Of a stretch of DNA of 33,776 nt, positions 23,801 to 32,934 are shown piece by piece. The stretch's first letter is position 1. Each line of letters opens with the position of its first letter. The stretch is from CAYNUJ01 sp964573255 (lineage in GTDB: Bacteria; Bacteroidota; Ignavibacteria; Ignavibacteriales; Melioribacteraceae): NCBI GenBank assembly GCA_964573255.1, contig CAZNJB010000034.1:1-33776 (forward strand), written 5' to 3'. The position numbers were made by a program, and so were the translations under genes. The notes under the pieces were generated by a model that saw nothing but the letters and a program-made list of their open reading frames with translations, searched no databases and was not told the origin of the DNA.

Positions 23801-26095
23801 ATGGGCGGACTTACAAATGATATGAGACGTATTAAATCCCCTTTTGGCTTAATTATTACATTAGTTGCGGTAATTTTTCTTGCAGAATCTTTAATAATGG
23901 TTGTAATAGATTTTATTTATCAATTTATTAAACTGCCCGAATACCTATTAGATCCCATTCTTTTAGTTTTGCTTCTGAGTCCAGCTTTGTTTTTTTTCAT
24001 ATTTAAGCCGATGATACAGAATTTACAAGAAAGAGAGAAAGCATTTAAAAAATTAGATGAAGCAAATAGAAAAATATCTGATCATCGAGATAACTTAGAA
24101 AAAGAAGTTGAACGAAAAACCAAAAATTTACAGGAAAATCTGGAAATTCAAGATGTTATTAATTCTCTTCTTAAACTTTCCGTTGAAGATATCGATTTAA
24201 AAGAATTGGCGAAATATTCAATCAATATTTTTCTCAAATCGAAATTAACTTCTTGTGTAGATAGAGTGGCATTAATAATTTACGATAGAGAAGAGAGGTA
24301 TATTAGTGACTATAATGCGGGTTTGGAAGATGAAGAATTTAATAATTTAAAAAAAATAATATTAGATCATAACTTCGAGAATAAAGTAAAAGAGATATTT
24401 GAGCATAAATATAAAAAAATCAAAATCGTTCCAATAAATATTAATGGTAGAATTTTTGGATTTCTGTTTATTGTATTGAAGGAACAGGATGCTTCAATTG
24501 CAAGATTTGATGCCTTTACCTCCTTATTTACTGATGTGATTGGGAATATTTTAAAGAGATTGTCTTACCAGTTCAATTTAGCTGATGAAAGAAAAGAACT
24601 TGTTACTCTTTTTCAAAGTGTTTTAGTTGGGGTAATAACAACTGATAAAAGAGGAATAATAAGGTCTTTTAATAATATGGCTTCAGAGATTTTTGGGTAT
24701 TCACCCGATGAAGTCATTGGTAAAAATATTGATATATTAATCGGTGCCCCTTACCACTTAGATTATCAAAAGTGTACTATTGAAAACTTAGAAAAAAAAG
24801 AGAAGCAACTACTCGGGAAAGCAAGAATCGAGTTTATAGCAAAAAGAAAAAACGGGGATGTTTTTCCCATTGAATTATCGGTAAATAAATTTAAATTGGG
24901 AAATGAGCCAATATTTGTAGCATCAATCTCGGATATATCCAAGAGAAAACAAAAGGAATATCAATTATTGTTAAGAAATTCAGCAATCGATGCCGCTGCC
25001 AATGCTATAATAATTACTAACATACAGGGAACAATTATTTATGCTAATTCAGCATTTACTCAATTGACTGGGTATACGCAAAGTGATATAATTGGTAAAA
25101 GTACAAACATACTGAAATCCGGAAAACACAATGAAGAATTTTATCAGGATCTATGGAATACAATTAAAAGCGGCAATATTTGGAGCGGACGGATGGTAAA
25201 TAAAAAGAAAAATGGGGAATTATATGATGAAGAAATGACTATAACTCCCGTAAAAGACGAAAATGGACAGATAATAAATTTTATTGCGGTTAAGCAAGAT
25301 GTTTCGCAGAAAGTAGAAAGAGAGAGACGCATAAAATTGTATTTGGAGCAATTGGAAACCCAGAAGAATCAATTGGAGTCTCTAAACGAAGAATTAAAGC
25401 AGGCAAATATTTCCAAAGATAAATTTTTCTCAATAATTGCACACGATCTGAAAAGTCCTTTTTCAGCACTATTGGGATATACTCAAATATTTAGAGAAGA
25501 TTTTGATGAATTAAGTAAAGATGAGATAAAGACTTTTACAGAATCAATTTCTGAAATAACAAAAAATATTTATCAATTACTTCTCGATTTATTAGATTGG
25601 GCGCGTTTACAAACCGGAAGGATGGAAATAGTTCCAACTAATTTCAATTTATATATGATCATCTTGAGTAGTATCAATGCGCTTAAACCTATGGCGGAAA
25701 AGAAAAAAATTGAAATCAGTTTTGCAGGTGAAAAAAATTCTGTAGTTTTTGCAGATGAAAATATGATCAAAACTGTACTGAGAAATTTGATTTCAAATGC
25801 AATAAAATTCACCCACGAAAATGGGAAAATATCAATAACTGTACATAAAGAAAATGACAAAATTATCACTTGTGTGGAAGATAACGGAGTGGGAATATCT
25901 GAAGAGCATTTGGACAAAATGTTTAAGTTTGATGCTCATCATACGTCCTTAGGCACTGCCGATGAAAAAGGAACCGGTTTGGGACTTATTCTCTGCAAAG
26001 AGATGATAGAGAAAAACGGGGGAGAAATTTGGGTCGAAAGTGAACTAGGGAAAGGGAGTAAATTTTATTTTTCGTTAAAAGAAGCTGTTAATTGA
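23801..26095 (+). CDS. Membrane sensor histidine kinase (2 TM, GAF-like, two PAS)
   Basis: A 764-residue sensor kinase. Two membrane helices (about 15-37 and 50-69) are followed by a coiled coil (about 74-115) and a GAF-like region (about 116-262). PAS 1 (about 267-385) contains VITTDKRGIIRSFNNMASEI; PAS 2 (about 393-507) contains IIITNIQGTIIYANSAFTQL. Another coiled coil leads to HisKA with phospho-acceptor H548 in FSIIAHDLKSPF. The ATPase domain has N662/N666 (NLISNAIKF), DNGVGIS and GTGLGL. There is no periplasmic domain of note, so sensing is probably cytoplasmic or in the membrane. No response regulator is adjacent. It is 12 bp upstream of the next kinase. Confidence 0.9.
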   Translation: MGGLTNDMRRIKSPFGLIITLVAVIFLAESLIMVVIDFIYQFIKLPEYLLDPILLVLLLSPALFFFIFKPMIQNLQEREKAFKKLDEANRKISDHRDNLEKEVERKTKNLQENLEIQDVINSLLKLSVEDIDLKELAKYSINIFLKSKLTSCVDRVALIIYDREERYISDYNAGLEDEEFNNLKKIILDHNFENKVKEIFEHKYKKIKIVPININGRIFGFLFIVLKEQDASIARFDAFTSLFTDVIGNILKRLSYQFNLADERKELVTLFQSVLVGVITTDKRGIIRSFNNMASEIFGYSPDEVIGKNIDILIGAPYHLDYQKCTIENLEKKEKQLLGKARIEFIAKRKNGDVFPIELSVNKFKLGNEPIFVASISDISKRKQKEYQLLLRNSAIDAAANAIIITNIQGTIIYANSAFTQLTGYTQSDIIGKSTNILKSGKHNEEFYQDLWNTIKSGNIWSGRMVNKKKNGELYDEEMTITPVKDENGQIINFIAVKQDVSQKVERERRIKLYLEQLETQKNQLESLNEELKQANISKDKFFSIIAHDLKSPFSALLGYTQIFREDFDELSKDEIKTFTESISEITKNIYQLLLDLLDWARLQTGRMEIVPTNFNLYMIILSSINALKPMAEKKKIEISFAGEKNSVVFADENMIKTVLRNLISNAIKFTHENGKISITVHKENDKIITCVEDNGVGISEEHLDKMFKFDAHHTSLGTADEKGTGLGLILCKEMIEKNGGEIWVESELGKGSKFYFSLKEAVN

Positions 26096-26107
26096 CTGGG
26101 GGATAAA

Positions 26108-28468
26108 ATGGCATTTGCTCGACAATCTCAGGCGATTCTTGAGACACTAATCAATAGTTTTAGTGATGTTGTAATTTTTGCTCTTGATACAGAATATAGA
26201 TATTTGGCATTTAATGAAATTCATAAAAATGTAATGAAAGAAATTTGGGGTGTAGAGATTGAAATTGGCAAATCTATGCTGAGTTATATCAAGAACCCCG
26301 AAGACAGAGAAAAAGCTAAAAAAAATTTTGATCGAGCACTTTCCGGTGAAAGTTTTGTGATAAATGAAGCTTATGGCGATGATGAGTTAAAGAGAGCACA
26401 TTACGAAAATCATTATGTACCGATAAGATTAGAAAACGGGGAAATTATTGGACTAACTTTATTTCTTACCGAAATTACTGAACGGATCAGAAGAGAGGAG
26501 GAATTAAAAAAGTTAAATAAAGAACTGGAACGAATGGTTCTTGAACGTACTCAGGAATTAGCCGAAAGCGAAGAAAAATACAAACAACTTATAGAACTTT
26601 CGCCTGAAATAATTGGGATGCATTATGATGGTAAAATTATTTATATAAATAGTGCAGGTTTAAGAAAATTTAGGGCTAAATCTTTTAATGATATAATTGG
26701 TAAATCTGTATTAGACTTTGTTCACCCAGATTCGAGGGAAAAAGCATTATCTAGAATAAAAGCTCTATATGAAGGAGCTGAGTCAACCCCTTTTATTGTT
26801 GAAAAATTTTTGAGATTGGACGGAACAAGTTTCGAAGGAGAAATTGCATCGACAAAGTTTAATTATAAAGGGAAAAATGCAGTTCAAGTTTATATTAGAG
26901 ATATATCCGAGCGACTGAAAGCTGAACGGGTTATCCGTGAAACTCAGCAAATTTATCGTTCTGCAATAGAAAATATTCCCGGTGTACCATATCGAATTAA
27001 TTACATAGATAATAAATATGACTATCTTGGTGAGAATATCGAAACATTAGTTGGTATTCCAGCTAAAGATTTAACTTTTGAAAAAATGCGAAGTTTGATT
27101 CAAGAGATAGAATTGAAATCAGAAAATAAATTTACCTCTCTTGAAGAAGTGAGTAATGCTTTTAGAAGAGGAATTATTGACTCGTATCATGCTGACTATA
27201 AAATCAAATTGAAAAACGGTGAAATAAAATGGCTGAGTGATAGTTCTATTTCGATTAAAGATGAAGATGGTAAGGTGATCGGTTCTTTAGGCATTTTACA
27301 AGATATTAGTCAACGCAAAAAAGATGAACTTAGAATTATTGAGAATGAACAAAAATTCAGGCAAATAACAGAGCAATCGAGTGATGGTATTATACTTATT
27401 GGTAATGACGGTAGAATCTTGGAGTGGAATAAATCGGAAGAATATATTAGCGGGATTCCCGCAGAAGAGGCGATTGGCAGGTATATTTGGGATTTAAACT
27501 TTGAGGTTATCCTGCCTTCCAGACGAACCGAAAATTTAAGAAGAAAAATGCGCGAAAATTATTTGAATGTTTTAAAGGGTGATTTCCCTCCAAATTATTT
27601 CGAATTAAAAGAATTTCCAATATTTACTAAGAATAATGAAGAAAAAATAGTACAAACCTCGAGTTTTAAGATTGATTCTCCCGATGGCATAATGCTTGGC
27701 GTATTGATGAGGGATATTACGGCCAAAGAACAAATTAAAAGAAATTTAAAAAAGGCGATGAAATTAGTGGAAAGAACAGACAAATTGAAGTCTGAATTCC
27801 TTGCTCAGATTTCTCACGAAATTAGAACGCCGATTAATGTTATGTTAAGTTTTAGCGATTATATCCGTTCCGAATTGGAGGGGGACTATTCACCTGAATT
27901 TCTGTACGGCTTCGAAGCCATTAAAAATGCAGGTAAAAGAATTATTCGAACAGTAGACTTGATTTTAAATGTTTCGGAATTACAGAAAGGAATTTATGAT
28001 TATCGTCCGGAAAATGTAGATATTATTAAACTGTTGAATATTATCTATGAAGAGGAAAAAGCCGCTGCCTTGCAAAAAGGTTTGGATGTCAATTTTATCA
28101 ATAATTCAAGCAATACTATAATCTATATTGATGAGTATTCAGTTTCACAAATTTTCCGGAATTTAATTGACAATGCAGTAAAATATACAAATGAAGGTCA
28201 TATTGATATTGTGATTGAGGATGAAGGTGATGATATTCTTAAAGTAAAGGTAATTGATACCGGTATTGGAATAAAGAAAGAATATCTCCCCAGATTGTTT
28301 GATTTATTTTCTCAGGAAGAAGAGGGGTATACAAGAAAATTCGATGGGAATGGATTAGGACTTGCTCTTACGAAAGAATATTGTAAATTAAACAATGCTG
28401 AAATATCGGTTGAAAGTCAAAAAGGAAAAGGAAGTACTTTTACTGTTTCTTTTAAAAGGAAGAGATAA
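26108..28468 (+). CDS. Soluble multi-PAS histidine kinase
   Basis: A 786-residue kinase without membrane helices. It has about four PAS domains: roughly 8-130 (SFSDVVIFALDTEYRYLAFN), 158-275 (ELSPEIIGMHYDGKIIYINS), 282-400 (NIPGVPYRINYIDNKYDYLG) and 415-540 (QSSDGIILIGNDGRILEWNK). Helical linkers separate them. HisKA has H570 in LAQISHEIRTPINVML. The ATPase domain shows NLIDNAVKYT, DTGIGIKKEYLP and NGLGLALTKEY. A strong Shine-Dalgarno (GGGGG, about 26097-26101) precedes ATG 26108, 12 bp after the first kinase. Its stop overlaps the GSCFA start by 1 nt. It could relay or integrate several cytoplasmic signals. No receiver domain is fused, so its target must be elsewhere. Confidence 0.9.
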   Translation: MAFARQSQAILETLINSFSDVVIFALDTEYRYLAFNEIHKNVMKEIWGVEIEIGKSMLSYIKNPEDREKAKKNFDRALSGESFVINEAYGDDELKRAHYENHYVPIRLENGEIIGLTLFLTEITERIRREEELKKLNKELERMVLERTQELAESEEKYKQLIELSPEIIGMHYDGKIIYINSAGLRKFRAKSFNDIIGKSVLDFVHPDSREKALSRIKALYEGAESTPFIVEKFLRLDGTSFEGEIASTKFNYKGKNAVQVYIRDISERLKAERVIRETQQIYRSAIENIPGVPYRINYIDNKYDYLGENIETLVGIPAKDLTFEKMRSLIQEIELKSENKFTSLEEVSNAFRRGIIDSYHADYKIKLKNGEIKWLSDSSISIKDEDGKVIGSLGILQDISQRKKDELRIIENEQKFRQITEQSSDGIILIGNDGRILEWNKSEEYISGIPAEEAIGRYIWDLNFEVILPSRRTENLRRKMRENYLNVLKGDFPPNYFELKEFPIFTKNNEEKIVQTSSFKIDSPDGIMLGVLMRDITAKEQIKRNLKKAMKLVERTDKLKSEFLAQISHEIRTPINVMLSFSDYIRSELEGDYSPEFLYGFEAIKNAGKRIIRTVDLILNVSELQKGIYDYRPENVDIIKLLNIIYEEEKAAALQKGLDVNFINNSSNTIIYIDEYSVSQIFRNLIDNAVKYTNEGHIDIVIEDEGDDILKVKVIDTGIGIKKEYLPRLFDLFSQEEEGYTRKFDGNGLGLALTKEYCKLNNAEISVESQKGKGSTFTVSFKRKR

Positions 28469-29451
28469 TGAAATTCCGTACGGAAATAAATATCGGTGAA
28501 AATAATCCAATTATTTCACCGAGCACAAAAATATTTTTAAATGGTTCTTGTTTTGCAGACAATATACTTGCTAAACTGGAGCGCTTAAAATTTTCCGCAT
28601 TCGGAAACCCGTTTGGAGTACTCTACAATGCTGCATCGGTTTATAATCAATTCGCTATTCTTAAAGAAAATAAAGAATTAACAATAGATGATTTAATTTT
28701 TGAAAATGGTGAATGGCATAGTTTTTATCATAACTCGGAATTTTCCGGCGAAGATCCTGAAAAGGTTCTAACAAAAATTAACCGAGTAACCAATGATGTT
28801 TATGTCGCATTAAAGGATGTGAATTTATTCATTTTAACATTCGGTACTTCATATGTTTATGAATTTAATTCCACTAAGATGATAGTATCCAACTGCCATA
28901 AAATACATCCGCAAAAATTTACAAGAAAAATGCTTTCGTTGGAAGAGAACATTCAATACATTGATAAAATTGTAGCAGTGATAAAAGATATTTCTGCGGA
29001 TGCGAAGATTATAATGACCGTAAGCCCCATAAGACATTTACGCGACGGGTTGCACCAGAATCAACTTAGTAAGGCTTCGCTTCTTTTGGCGGTTGATGAG
29101 ATTGCAAAGAGATATCCATTCGTTGAATATTTCCCTTCTTACGAAATCCTGTTGGATGACTTAAGAGATTACCGGTTTTACGCTTCCGATTTAACGCACC
29201 CTTCGGAAGAAGCACTAAATTATATTTGGGATAAATTTAGCTTAAAATATTTTGCTTCTGCAGCAAAGGAATTTGCAGCGGATATGGAAAAACTTGCTGC
29301 GGCGATGAATCATCGGCTAATAAATCCGGAATCGAAAAAATCCAAAAAATTTGCCGAATCTCAGCTTAAGTATATTTCGCAGCTCAAAAAAAAATATCCG
29401 TTTCTAAAATTTGAAGAAGAAGAGAAGCATTTCAATTCAATATTAAGTTAG
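28468..29451 (+). CDS. GSCFA domain protein (SGNH-hydrolase-like)
   Basis: A 327-residue cytoplasmic-looking protein of the GSCFA family, named after its motif, here G26-S27-C28-F29-A30 in FLNGSCFADN. The pattern fits an SGNH-type hydrolase: Ser27 in block I, LTFGTSYVYEF, SPIRHLRDG, and the catalytic D241-x-x-H244 in YASDLTHPSEEA. SGNH enzymes are esterases or acyl-transferases, but the substrate of GSCFA proteins is not known to me. The ATG shares an A with the kinase stop (TAATG), so its translation is coupled to the two-kinase operon. There is no signal peptide. Its 3' end overlaps the convergent GYD gene by 4 bp. Confidence 0.88.
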   Translation: MKFRTEINIGENNPIISPSTKIFLNGSCFADNILAKLERLKFSAFGNPFGVLYNAASVYNQFAILKENKELTIDDLIFENGEWHSFYHNSEFSGEDPEKVLTKINRVTNDVYVALKDVNLFILTFGTSYVYEFNSTKMIVSNCHKIHPQKFTRKMLSLEENIQYIDKIVAVIKDISADAKIIMTVSPIRHLRDGLHQNQLSKASLLLAVDEIAKRYPFVEYFPSYEILLDDLRDYRFYASDLTHPSEEALNYIWDKFSLKYFASAAKEFAADMEKLAAAMNHRLINPESKKSKKFAESQLKYISQLKKKYPFLKFEEEEKHFNSILS

Positions 29452-29744
29452 ATTTCCTTAGTTAACTCGGCAAATCTTTTATAGGGAATTGCCGATAAAC
29501 TTTCCGCTTGAAAGGCTCCGTTAGCCAAACTAATCATAGATACTTTTGCAGCAGTTTCTTCATTGGGAGCTTCGTAAATATCCATAAAATCATATTTCCC
29601 CAATAAAACATAATGGCTGAGAAATTTTACTTCAGGACATTTCTTTTTTACTTGATCCAGCCATTGTCTGCCCAATTCCGAGCGGTTCTTCATATCGCGA
29701 ATATTTTCCGGTGATAGTTTTGTGAAAAGAATAAAGGTTTGCAT
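29448..29744 (-). CDS. GYD-domain protein
   Basis: A 98-residue small soluble protein of the GYD family, a ferredoxin-like fold of unknown function. It shows the motif as LLGKYDFMDIYEAP (residues about 47-60), followed by AAKVSMISLANGAFQAESL. AGGAGG sits just upstream of ATG 29744. It lies 43 bp after the hybrid kinase on the same strand, so it may be the second gene of that unit. Confidence 0.85.
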   Translation of the reverse strand: MQTFILFTKLSPENIRDMKNRSELGRQWLDQVKKKCPEVKFLSHYVLLGKYDFMDIYEAPNEETAAKVSMISLANGAFQAESLSAIPYKRFAELTKEI

Positions 29745-29787
29745 AGTTCCTCCTATACATTTTTTACTAATGAAATCAGTATAGGAA

Positions 29788-31362
29788 TTAGCCTAACAGT
29801 TGTTTTACGGTTTTGCCGAATTCTTCCGGGAGGATTGGTTTTTCAACGATTTTTTCTACGCCGATTTCATGGTATTTCCTTCTGAGTTCTTTATTTAATT
29901 TTCCCGAGACAATTATCACGGGTAAGTGATTGGAGGAGATTTTCTTTTTTGCAGCTTCAACTAATTGGAATCCATTCATAAGCGGCATTTCGTGATCGGT
30001 TACAATAAGGGAGGGGGTTTCCTTCTCCATTTTTGTGAGGGCTTCATAACCGTTAGCTGCTTCTATTATATCACAATTGCCGATGCTGTCTTTTAATATT
30101 TGAACGAGTAATTTTCTGTTGGACATATCATCATCTACAACAATGATGGTCGTATGAGCTTCGGGTAGAGTGAAATGAAATTCGGTTCCTTCGTTTTCTT
30201 TAGAATAGAACCAAATATTCCCTTTATGTTTATCGATAATTTCTTTAACTAACGTTAATCCGAGTCCGCTGCCCTTTTCTCCTTCAGTTCCTTCCAAAGA
30301 AAATTTTTCGTCTATTTTAAATATTTTATCTTGATGCTTTTCAGGTATTCCTATACCTTCATCGCGTAATATAACTTCAATTATTCCCTCGTTAAATTTC
30401 CCTGCGGTGATGTGAATACTTTTGCCGGGGGGAGTGAATTTTATTGCATTGCTCAGTAAATTTTTTATCGCTTGTCCCAGCAATCTGTCATCGGCTAATA
30501 CATAGATGTCGTTACTAACATCAATTTTGACGGTGACGTTCTTTCTTATTGCATTACCTGTTAAAATAGATGTGGCATTATTTATTACGTCACTCAGTCT
30601 AATTCTTCTGATATTTAAAGTTATTTTACCGGTCTGCAATCTCGACCAGTCCAGCAAGTCGTTGATTAATTGTAATTCTGTTTTAGCGGCATCGTAAATA
30701 TATTCGAGATATTCCCGAGCCTCGTCAGATGAAATGTTATTTTCTTTCAATAAAATTTCAGAAAAACCGAGCAATGAAGTAAACGGTGCTCGTAAATCGT
30801 GTGAAACTATCGAAATGAATTTATCTTTAGCCGCATTTTTAGAACGATATGTTTCCTTCAATCTCATCAACGCTTCTTCGCGTTCAATGAAATTTGTAAT
30901 ATTAGTGTATATCGAGAAGATTGTCTTTTCGGATTCGTCTACATAAACGTAAACGTTTTTACGCAACCAAACAGTTTCATCTTTTTTGTTATTAATTCTG
31001 AATGTTACTTCGTAATTGTTGTTTTGCAGAGTGTTTTTTATTTCGGCAGTTATTTTTTTTACTTTAATTATGTCGTCATCGTAAATGAGAGAATTTAATA
31101 ATTTGTTATTATTTTCTAATTCGGTGTGAGGTATGCCGATAATATCTTTTACATTTTCTGAATAATAGGTGTTTGTTTGTAAATCATCCAAAATGATCTG
31201 TAATTCAAAAAAAAATAATTTCGAAGGACCTAGAGTGTTTCGAACAAAGGATATTAACCCCTCCATTCTCTTCCGGAAAAATAGAGATTTCAATTCCTCA
31301 AAAGCGCTATCGTCTTTTGCAAGTTCTCGTAATTTATGAATTTCTGTCTTTATTCGGCTCAT
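29788..31362 (-). CDS. Hybrid histidine kinase with C-terminal receiver domain
   Basis: A 524-residue soluble signalling protein. A PAS-like sensor (about 45-160; LRKNVYVYVDESEKTIFSIY) leads to HisKA with H188 in SIVSHDLRAPF. The ATPase domain has N301/N305 (NLLSNAIKFT), DEGIGIP and GEKGSGLGL (361-369). The receiver covers about 404-524 with acidic D410-D412, phospho-acceptor D456 in VTDHEMPLMNG, S486 and K508 (EKPI). Its HisKA/ATPase part resembles the membrane kinase at 23801: both have LLDW(A/S)RLQTG and a matching ATP-lid region. The two are probably paralogues. No DNA-binding output domain is present. Confidence 0.92.
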   Translation of the reverse strand: MSRIKTEIHKLRELAKDDSAFEELKSLFFRKRMEGLISFVRNTLGPSKLFFFELQIILDDLQTNTYYSENVKDIIGIPHTELENNNKLLNSLIYDDDIIKVKKITAEIKNTLQNNNYEVTFRINNKKDETVWLRKNVYVYVDESEKTIFSIYTNITNFIEREEALMRLKETYRSKNAAKDKFISIVSHDLRAPFTSLLGFSEILLKENNISSDEAREYLEYIYDAAKTELQLINDLLDWSRLQTGKITLNIRRIRLSDVINNATSILTGNAIRKNVTVKIDVSNDIYVLADDRLLGQAIKNLLSNAIKFTPPGKSIHITAGKFNEGIIEVILRDEGIGIPEKHQDKIFKIDEKFSLEGTEGEKGSGLGLTLVKEIIDKHKGNIWFYSKENEGTEFHFTLPEAHTTIIVVDDDMSNRKLLVQILKDSIGNCDIIEAANGYEALTKMEKETPSLIVTDHEMPLMNGFQLVEAAKKKISSNHLPVIIVSGKLNKELRRKYHEIGVEKIVEKPILPEEFGKTVKQLLG

Positions 31363-31545
31363 TCAAACCAATTAATTGTTATATCCTAATTTACTAAATT
31401 AAACGTAATTTTCCATTCAGAAATGGAATGATAAAAATAAGGTTCGAAATTAAATTGTTCAAATAATAGTTCGTAAAAAATTATTTTCAAGTGTTTGTTC
31501 GAGAGAAAAATAAAAACATAGACGTAATATATACCCTCAAAATTA

Positions 31546-31587
31546 TATTCAATATGGTTCTGCAGCTAAATCCTGCTATATTGAATA
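31546..31587. repeat. Inverted repeat / hairpin upstream of sucC
   Basis: Perfect 10-bp outer arms tattcaatat and atattgaata enclose inner arms gcag (31562-31565) and ctgc (31573-31576) around a 7-nt loop. The internal loop is asymmetric (6 nt against 1). It could be an operator pair or an RNA fold; no known riboswitch class is recognised. Confidence 0.45.
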
Positions 31588-31640
31588 GAAGTAAAATTGT
31601 TAGATAAAAAATATAATTTCAATAAAAAATAATTTCTTAA

Positions 31641-31648
31641 TAAATTTG
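31641..31648 (+). promoter_or_regulatory. Possible sucC promoter -7 element
   Basis: TAAATTTG matches TAnnTTTG. A TTTC 20 nt upstream (31617-31620) is one base from the -33 TTTG. The start codon lies 34 nt downstream. Confidence 0.4.
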
Positions 31649-31682
31649 CCTTACTTGATAAAAAATAATTTTAGGAAGTAAA

Positions 31683-32897
31683 ATGAAAATTCATGAATTT
31701 CAGGCAAAAAGCTTATTAAAGACTTATGGTGTTCCCGTTCAAGACGGTGTAGCTATTAAAAGAATGTCTCAATTCGACAATGCAATCAAAAAGTTAAAGA
31801 AAATGGGAATTAATCAATTTGTGGTTAAATCCCAAATCCATGCCGGCGGAAGAGGCAAAGGCAAGTTATATGATCCGAAGGATAGAAGTAAGCTTATATT
31901 GGAAGGGGGAGTGAAATTTACTACTTCCGAAAAGAAAGCTAAAGAATACGCTGAAAAAATGCTCGGCAATATTTTAGTTACTCATCAAACCGGTCCGGAA
32001 GGTAAAAAAGTAAAAACGTTGTTTATTACCGAAGGTTTAGATTACAAGAAAGAATTGTATTTGGGAATACTTCTGGATAGATCGGTTTCTAAGAATGTAA
32101 TTATGGCTTCTACCGAAGGTGGTGTGGAAATTGAAAAGGTTGCCGCAGAAACTCCCGAAAAAATTATTAAAGTTTGGGTTGAACCGGGAACCGGTTTGCA
32201 GGCATTTCAAGCACGCGAGCTCGCATTCGGTTTGGGTTTAAGCGGAACTGCTTTTAAAGATTTTGTTAAATTCATAATGAAATTATATAAAGCATACGAA
32301 GAGACAGATGCATCTTTGGTAGAAATAAATCCACTCGTAATTTCGGACGACGACCATATAATTGCACTCGATGCTAAGATGAATTTTGACGATAACGCTT
32401 TATACCGCCATCCTGAAATTGCTAAATTCCGCGATCTTGCAGAAGAAGATCCTCTCGAAATAGAGGCTTCAAAGTATAATTTGAACTATATTAAGTTGGA
32501 TGGAAACGTTGGCTGTATGGTAAACGGAGCGGGTTTGGCAATGGCTACTATGGATATCATTAAATTAGCCGGCGGAGATCCTGCCAACTTCCTCGATGTA
32601 GGTGGTGGTGCTAATAAAGAAACTGTTGCTAACGGTTTCAAAATTATTCTTTCCGATCCGAATGTTAAGGCAATATTAATAAATATTTTCGGCGGTATTG
32701 TACGCTGCGACAGAGTTGCACAAGGCGTTATAGATGCCGTTAAAGAGGTTAAGGTTACTATTCCGATCATTGTACGCCTCGATGGTACTAATGCCGTTGA
32801 AGCAGCAGAACTGCTCGAAAAGAGCGGGCTTAAATTTGAAGTAGCAAAAACATTAAAAGATGCTGCTGAAAAAGTGACGAAAGTAATTGCTAACTAA
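31683..32897 (+). CDS. sucC: Succinate-CoA ligase (ADP-forming) beta subunit
   Basis: A 404-residue beta subunit of succinyl-CoA synthetase, the TCA-cycle enzyme making ATP (or GTP) from succinyl-CoA. An ATP-grasp domain covers about residues 1-235 (KIHEFQAKSLLKTYGVPVQ, QIHAGGRGKGKL, SLVEINPLVI, ALDAKMNFDDNALYRH). The CoA-ligase-like domain follows, with GCMVNGAGLAMATMD, NFLDVGGGA and NIFGGIVRCDRVAQG. AGGA at 31673-31676 supports the start. Unlike the common sucCD order, no alpha subunit follows: a strong terminator sits 7 bp past the stop. The alpha subunit must be encoded elsewhere. Confidence 0.96.
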   Translation: MKIHEFQAKSLLKTYGVPVQDGVAIKRMSQFDNAIKKLKKMGINQFVVKSQIHAGGRGKGKLYDPKDRSKLILEGGVKFTTSEKKAKEYAEKMLGNILVTHQTGPEGKKVKTLFITEGLDYKKELYLGILLDRSVSKNVIMASTEGGVEIEKVAAETPEKIIKVWVEPGTGLQAFQARELAFGLGLSGTAFKDFVKFIMKLYKAYEETDASLVEINPLVISDDDHIIALDAKMNFDDNALYRHPEIAKFRDLAEEDPLEIEASKYNLNYIKLDGNVGCMVNGAGLAMATMDIIKLAGGDPANFLDVGGGANKETVANGFKIILSDPNVKAILINIFGGIVRCDRVAQGVIDAVKEVKVTIPIIVRLDGTNAVEAAELLEKSGLKFEVAKTLKDAAEKVTKVIAN

Positions 32898-32904
32898 TTT
32901 TATT

Positions 32905-32930
32905 AAAGCCCCGTTTCAGCGGGGCTTTTT
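32905..32930 (+). terminator. Rho-independent terminator of sucC
   Basis: A 9-bp stem (aaagccccg and cggggcttt) with a 6-nt loop and a T-tract. It ends 4 nt before the start codon of the glycosyltransferase gene. Confidence 0.9.
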
Positions 32931-32934
32931 CGAT

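Larger units (their letters stand above)
31363..31682. other. Divergent intergenic region between hybrid kinase and sucC
   Basis: A 320-bp AT-rich gap with no credible gene. It should hold the promoters of both neighbours. It contains the inverted repeat at 31546..31587 and a possible -7 element at 31641..31648. Confidence 0.6.

Noticed and set aside
32887..32934. TTG start at 32887 for the glycosyltransferase, overlapping sucC
   Set aside because: The added residues are encoded by the sucC terminator hairpin and are not like the family N-terminus; ATG 32935 opens on the conserved strand.
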